A stretch of DNA of 64,000 bases from Rapana venosa (taxonomy: Eukaryota > Mollusca > Gastropoda > Neogastropoda > Muricidae), in assembly GCA_028751875.1 (NCBI GenBank), contig CM054158.1:17919808-17983807 (forward strand), read 5' to 3'. The position numbers and the translations under genes are program-made. A model generated the notes under the pieces. It searched no databases. It had not been told where the DNA came from and saw nothing but the letters and a program-made list of their open reading frames with translations. Each line of letters starts with the position of its first letter. The first letter of the stretch is position 1. Shown here in pieces: positions 60,521 through 64,000 of the stretch.

Positions 60521-62419
60521 TTCCGTAAAGAATATGAGTACTTTTATAAAATATTTCATTTTTTTAACCTTTATGAATCATATCAGTTTGTAGGGAAAAT
60601 GAAATATAAAAAGAAAGTGTGTGTGCATGTGTTTAAGTTTGAGTATTTGTTTCTGTTGTGTGTGTGTATATGCATACACAAATGTGTGTGTGTGTGTGTG
60701 TAATGGTAGCCTGAATCTTGATTTGAGAACCATTGCATCATGGTAACTCCCCCCCCAAAAAAAAGAAAAAAGAAAAGAGGTCTGTACTTAAAAAAAAAAA
60801 GGAAACACTTTAGTTTCTAGAGACATTATATGAAACATATTTCTGTTTTGAGTGTGTGTGTTGTGTGTGTGTGTGTGTGTGTGTGTGTGAGAGTTTTTAT
60901 AGATCATTTTTTGTTTTATTGCTTTTATAATACAGTGATGATTGTGCATATTATTTGTATGATTCCATTACAGTTTGTTGTTGTGATTCGCACATTTTGG
61001 TGCTGGAGAAAGTACTGGAAATATCATTGAAAATCATAACCCATCTCTTTTGTATGATTTTGGTCAGTCTTGCCATGAACAAGTTGTTTTGGTTTTTTTT
61101 TAGGTGAGGGGTGGGGATGGGGGGATGGGGGGATGGGGGTGTGAATCATGCAATCAGTATGAAATACTCTTAAGGGCAGATCTTGCAACTTTGTGTGTGT
61201 GTGTGTTTTGCTTTCAGTATTAAGTAATCATGAGGTTGTTTGTTACGGTTCTTTACTTAAATGATGTGAAGGATATGGAACTGAGTTGATAGCTCAACAT
61301 GTGTGGAAATTGCTTGATGTATCGTGAAGATGTCTGTCACCGTGGGTAGAAATGGGAGGAAATTTGAAGGTTAAAAAAGGAAAAAGTCATTTTATGGCAT
61401 ACAGTGGTGAAGGTATGGACTGTAAATTGAATAAGGTGGCAGCTTTGATGCGGTCTTTGTGGCTGGTGGGGCTAAAAACATGAAGTGAAATGAATAAGCC
61501 ATGTGTTTTTTTTCTTGAAATTGATCTGGATTAATTTTGCTGCAGCATATGTGTTGCTGTAAGAAAAATCGGCTTTCCTTCAAGTTTTAATGATAACCCC
61601 ACAAGGAAGACCAAGATGATCAAAATACCAGTGCAGATGACAGATATTCTTACCCAACAATAATTTCAGGGATCATGAATTGTGTCAGGGAAAGAAAGAA
61701 ATTGACTTTATTGCCTCTAAATCATGCATCATACATCACTGAATGGACACAGAAAAGTAGCGCTGAGACCCAAGCATTGGCACATGACTGCCACAGTGGA
61801 AGAGAGCTGGTGTTTTCATCAGTGCTGCAGAGACCCCTTATGACCACTCTTGGTATAAGGGACCAGCTTAGGGTAGTCTGCATTATATTCATCATTACTG
61901 TCTCTCTCTGTTAGGGGAGGCAACAGGATCTAGCAGAAAAGCAAGAGTTGTTTCCCTTAGACCAAGTTTTGCATGCAAAAATGGAACACTTTCTCAGTTT
62001 GGTTAGAAGTGATAATAATTATTCAAATCAATTATGATGCAGGTCAGCAGTCAGAATATCTCTCTGACTCCCCGTTAACCCTGACCTGGATTCTGGATAG
62101 CGCCTGTGATAGAAAGTTTGCTTTTGAAGGTCACACCACAGAGGGCAACAAAACGTTGAATGTGGAGCCTATTTGTCATTGTGGTGCCCATGACACCATG
62201 TGGACTTGGTCCACAAACATCGAAATGCTATGCACACATTCTATCAGTGCTGGCTGAGTCTTGTCAAGCCCTGATATCATCTCGCTGTCACCTAAGGGCA
62301 GACTATACATGTATGTGCAGCCTGCTGTTACTTTCAACCTTACTGCCTTGAAATTGTATTGCTGACATTTATATTGAACTGTGTTTGCTGGATTTTTTCT
62401 TCACTTTTTTTTTTTACAG

Positions 62420-62532
62420 TGACGCTGCAGGCAGTGAAACATACTGCTCTGTCCAAAATCTCACTCCAGCTGAAGATACTTCAGGTAGTTGCTGTAAATC
62501 CTCTTGTAATCAAGAAATTTAAGAAGAACTGA
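62420..62532 (+). other. Possible alternative terminal exon of the KIAA0930 homologue
   Basis: A strong acceptor (T11 then ACAG) precedes an ORF that is in phase with exon 9 (G|TG) and encodes 37 residues (VTLQAVKHTALSKISLQLKI and a Lys-rich end) before TGA. No family similarity was recognised, so it may be chance. Confidence 0.2.
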
Positions 62533-63331
62533 ATGAAGACCTTAACCACGCGAGGTTACCAGAATCACCTTTTGGTCAGTAGACTGTAAACTAGTGAAGA
62601 AGTCTTCTTTTTCTAAAGAAATCATTGTGGTCTTCTAAATGTTGATCAGACATCTGCTTCCAAGATTCCCAGGGTGGATCTGTTTCAGCAGGTTATGTGG
62701 AATGTTGTGGGCATGGCGATATCTTGTAAAAACACCTAGAAACTGGAACTTGATAAATTTTGTTGTGTATAATGTATTGTGGTGCATAGTCGTTTTCAAA
62801 GTGGCTTCAACAGTAAACCTGAATGAAGGGTCAAACAGACGTGAATTCTGTACATGAAAACTGAGTTAGTTCAGTGTCCACTCTTAGCAGTGTACATGTG
62901 AAAGAGAAACAAGTATTTTCTTTTCTTCCCACCGCTAATTCTGACTAGTTGATTGGAACAGAATTTGGTTCAGCATTAGTGTTTAAGATTTCAAGCAGCA
63001 TTAAGCTTAGGGCTATTGGGGTTTTCCAGTACTTTGACCATTTGAAAAAAAGATTTCTTTTTTGCAATCATTTATAAAAAAAAGAAGAAAAGAAACGTCA
63101 GTTGTGTGTGAAGTGATGGAGTCCCTTTTTCTTCTCTCTCCGTAAAACCATTCCTTATTAACTTCATTAGTTTGTTTGGCTGGCTGTTTGAAATTCTTTC
63201 ATCCTCACTCAAGAAGGCAAAGTTGATGATAGTGATCCACTCCATATTTCATCAGTAATATTGTTTTCATCATTACCATTTAAAACAGAAAAAAAGTATA
63301 CTCAGATTATGCTGGCTTTCTCTTGGGAACA

Positions 63332-63332
<1 letters not shown>

Positions 63333-63380
<48 letters not shown>
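63333..63380. repeat. (GT)n microsatellite
   Basis: Uninterrupted (GT)n of about 48 bp. Confidence 0.95.
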
Positions 63381-63382
<2 letters not shown>

Positions 63383-63897
63383 GTTTTGTTTTTTAAACGA
63401 TAATGTCATGATCTCCACACTGATCACTGTGTATTTATGTATCTAATCAGTGATATTTATTTATTCAAAATGTGTGTGCGTTGTGTGTGTGTATGTGTGT
63501 TTGTTTGTTTGTGTGCGTGTGTGTGTGTGTGTGTGTATGTGTGTAATCCCTTAATGGATGCTGGGTCTCTTGCAGTATAAACATCATCCCCGCCTACTGA
63601 AAAAAAAATCCAAAAAATCCGCTTGTTCTGATGTTCTCTTTGTCATTTTCCCCCCCTATTATTTCAAAAAGAAAATTTGGATGCTTTTTTGTTTTGTCAT
63701 CTCTATCAGGCTTCCCACCCTCTCCTCTTTTTAATCTGTATACTTCTTCATCATTTCTTCATCATTCTTTTAAAAAATAAATTTGGAAAACTTTTTTATT
63801 CAAAGCTTGCATGGACATTTTATTGTGCTCTCCCCCCCTCCCACGATGTGTGATATGATGTCTGTGGTTTTTCACATTGCCTGTTATGTAATAGCAT

Positions 63898-64000
63898 TGT
63901 GAACACTGGGAGGACACTGGGAATGGTTATGTGGATGATGGGAGGACACTAGGAATGGTTATGTGGACACTGGGAAAGGTTAAATGGGAAGGGTTATGTG
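63898..64000. repeat. Short tandem repeat at the window edge
   Basis: Units of GGGAGGACACT.GGAATGGTTATGTGGA repeated about three times; the array may continue beyond the window. Confidence 0.75.

Larger units (their letters stand above)
56244..64000 (+). other. KIAA0930 homologue 3' UTR and/or downstream DNA
   Basis: No conserved coding exon was seen. The region is AT-rich with (GT)n at 56859-56980, 60494-60521, 60850-60888 and 63333-63380, (GA)n at 59487-59553, a degenerate ~145-bp tandem repeat at 57600-58430, and a short tandem repeat at 63898-64000. Where the transcript ends is not determinable: AATAAA occurs at 57035, 57404 and 57584, and several more lie downstream. Confidence 0.5.

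Overview
This is nuclear DNA from an animal. It carries three intron-rich protein-coding genes with canonical GT-AG junctions, and no bacterial, organellar or viral gene was seen. The protein matches and the repeat landscape (long (CA)n, (GA)n and G/C homopolymers, tRNA-derived SINEs, short LINE tails) suggest a lophotrochozoan, most likely a marine gastropod mollusc. The species assignment is inference; the gene identities rest on exon-by-exon conservation recognised by eye.

Layout. (1) 2206-29855, plus strand: DNAI7 (CASC1/CFAP94, the IC97-type axonemal inner-arm dynein subunit). Seventeen coding exons give about 699 residues ending at a natural stop; the start codon lies outside the window or was not recognised. 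(2) 32676-44653, minus strand: a complete NDUFA9 gene (complex I accessory subunit, SDR-like Rossmann fold), 11 exons, 390 residues. It converges with DNAI7. (3) 46747-56243, plus strand: a complete homologue of vertebrate KIAA0930, 10 exons, 438 residues, divergent from NDUFA9 across about 2.1 kb. (4) 56244-64000: probable long 3' UTR and/or intergenic DNA with several polyadenylation hexamers. The three genes have no obvious shared pathway (cilia, mitochondria, unknown).

Introns are filled with microsatellites, at least one dispersed tRNA-derived SINE family with alternative 3' modules, a second tRNA-SINE with a perfect 12-bp target-site duplication, a GAA-tailed repeat, and four short LINE C-terminal fragments, three with target-site duplications.

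The most unusual signal is three intronic minisatellites, each starting at a splice junction and carrying copies of that junction. Intron 2 of NDUFA9 has 22 copies of the exon 2 donor region (41.9-42.97 kb). Intron 6 of NDUFA9 has degenerate copies of the exon 6 donor region (37.9-38.58 kb). Intron 8 of the KIAA0930 homologue has ten copies of the exon 9 acceptor plus exon start (54.4-55.18 kb). They create arrays of decoy splice sites next to the real one. A fourth array (36.8-37.54 kb) abuts the exon 7 donor of NDUFA9.
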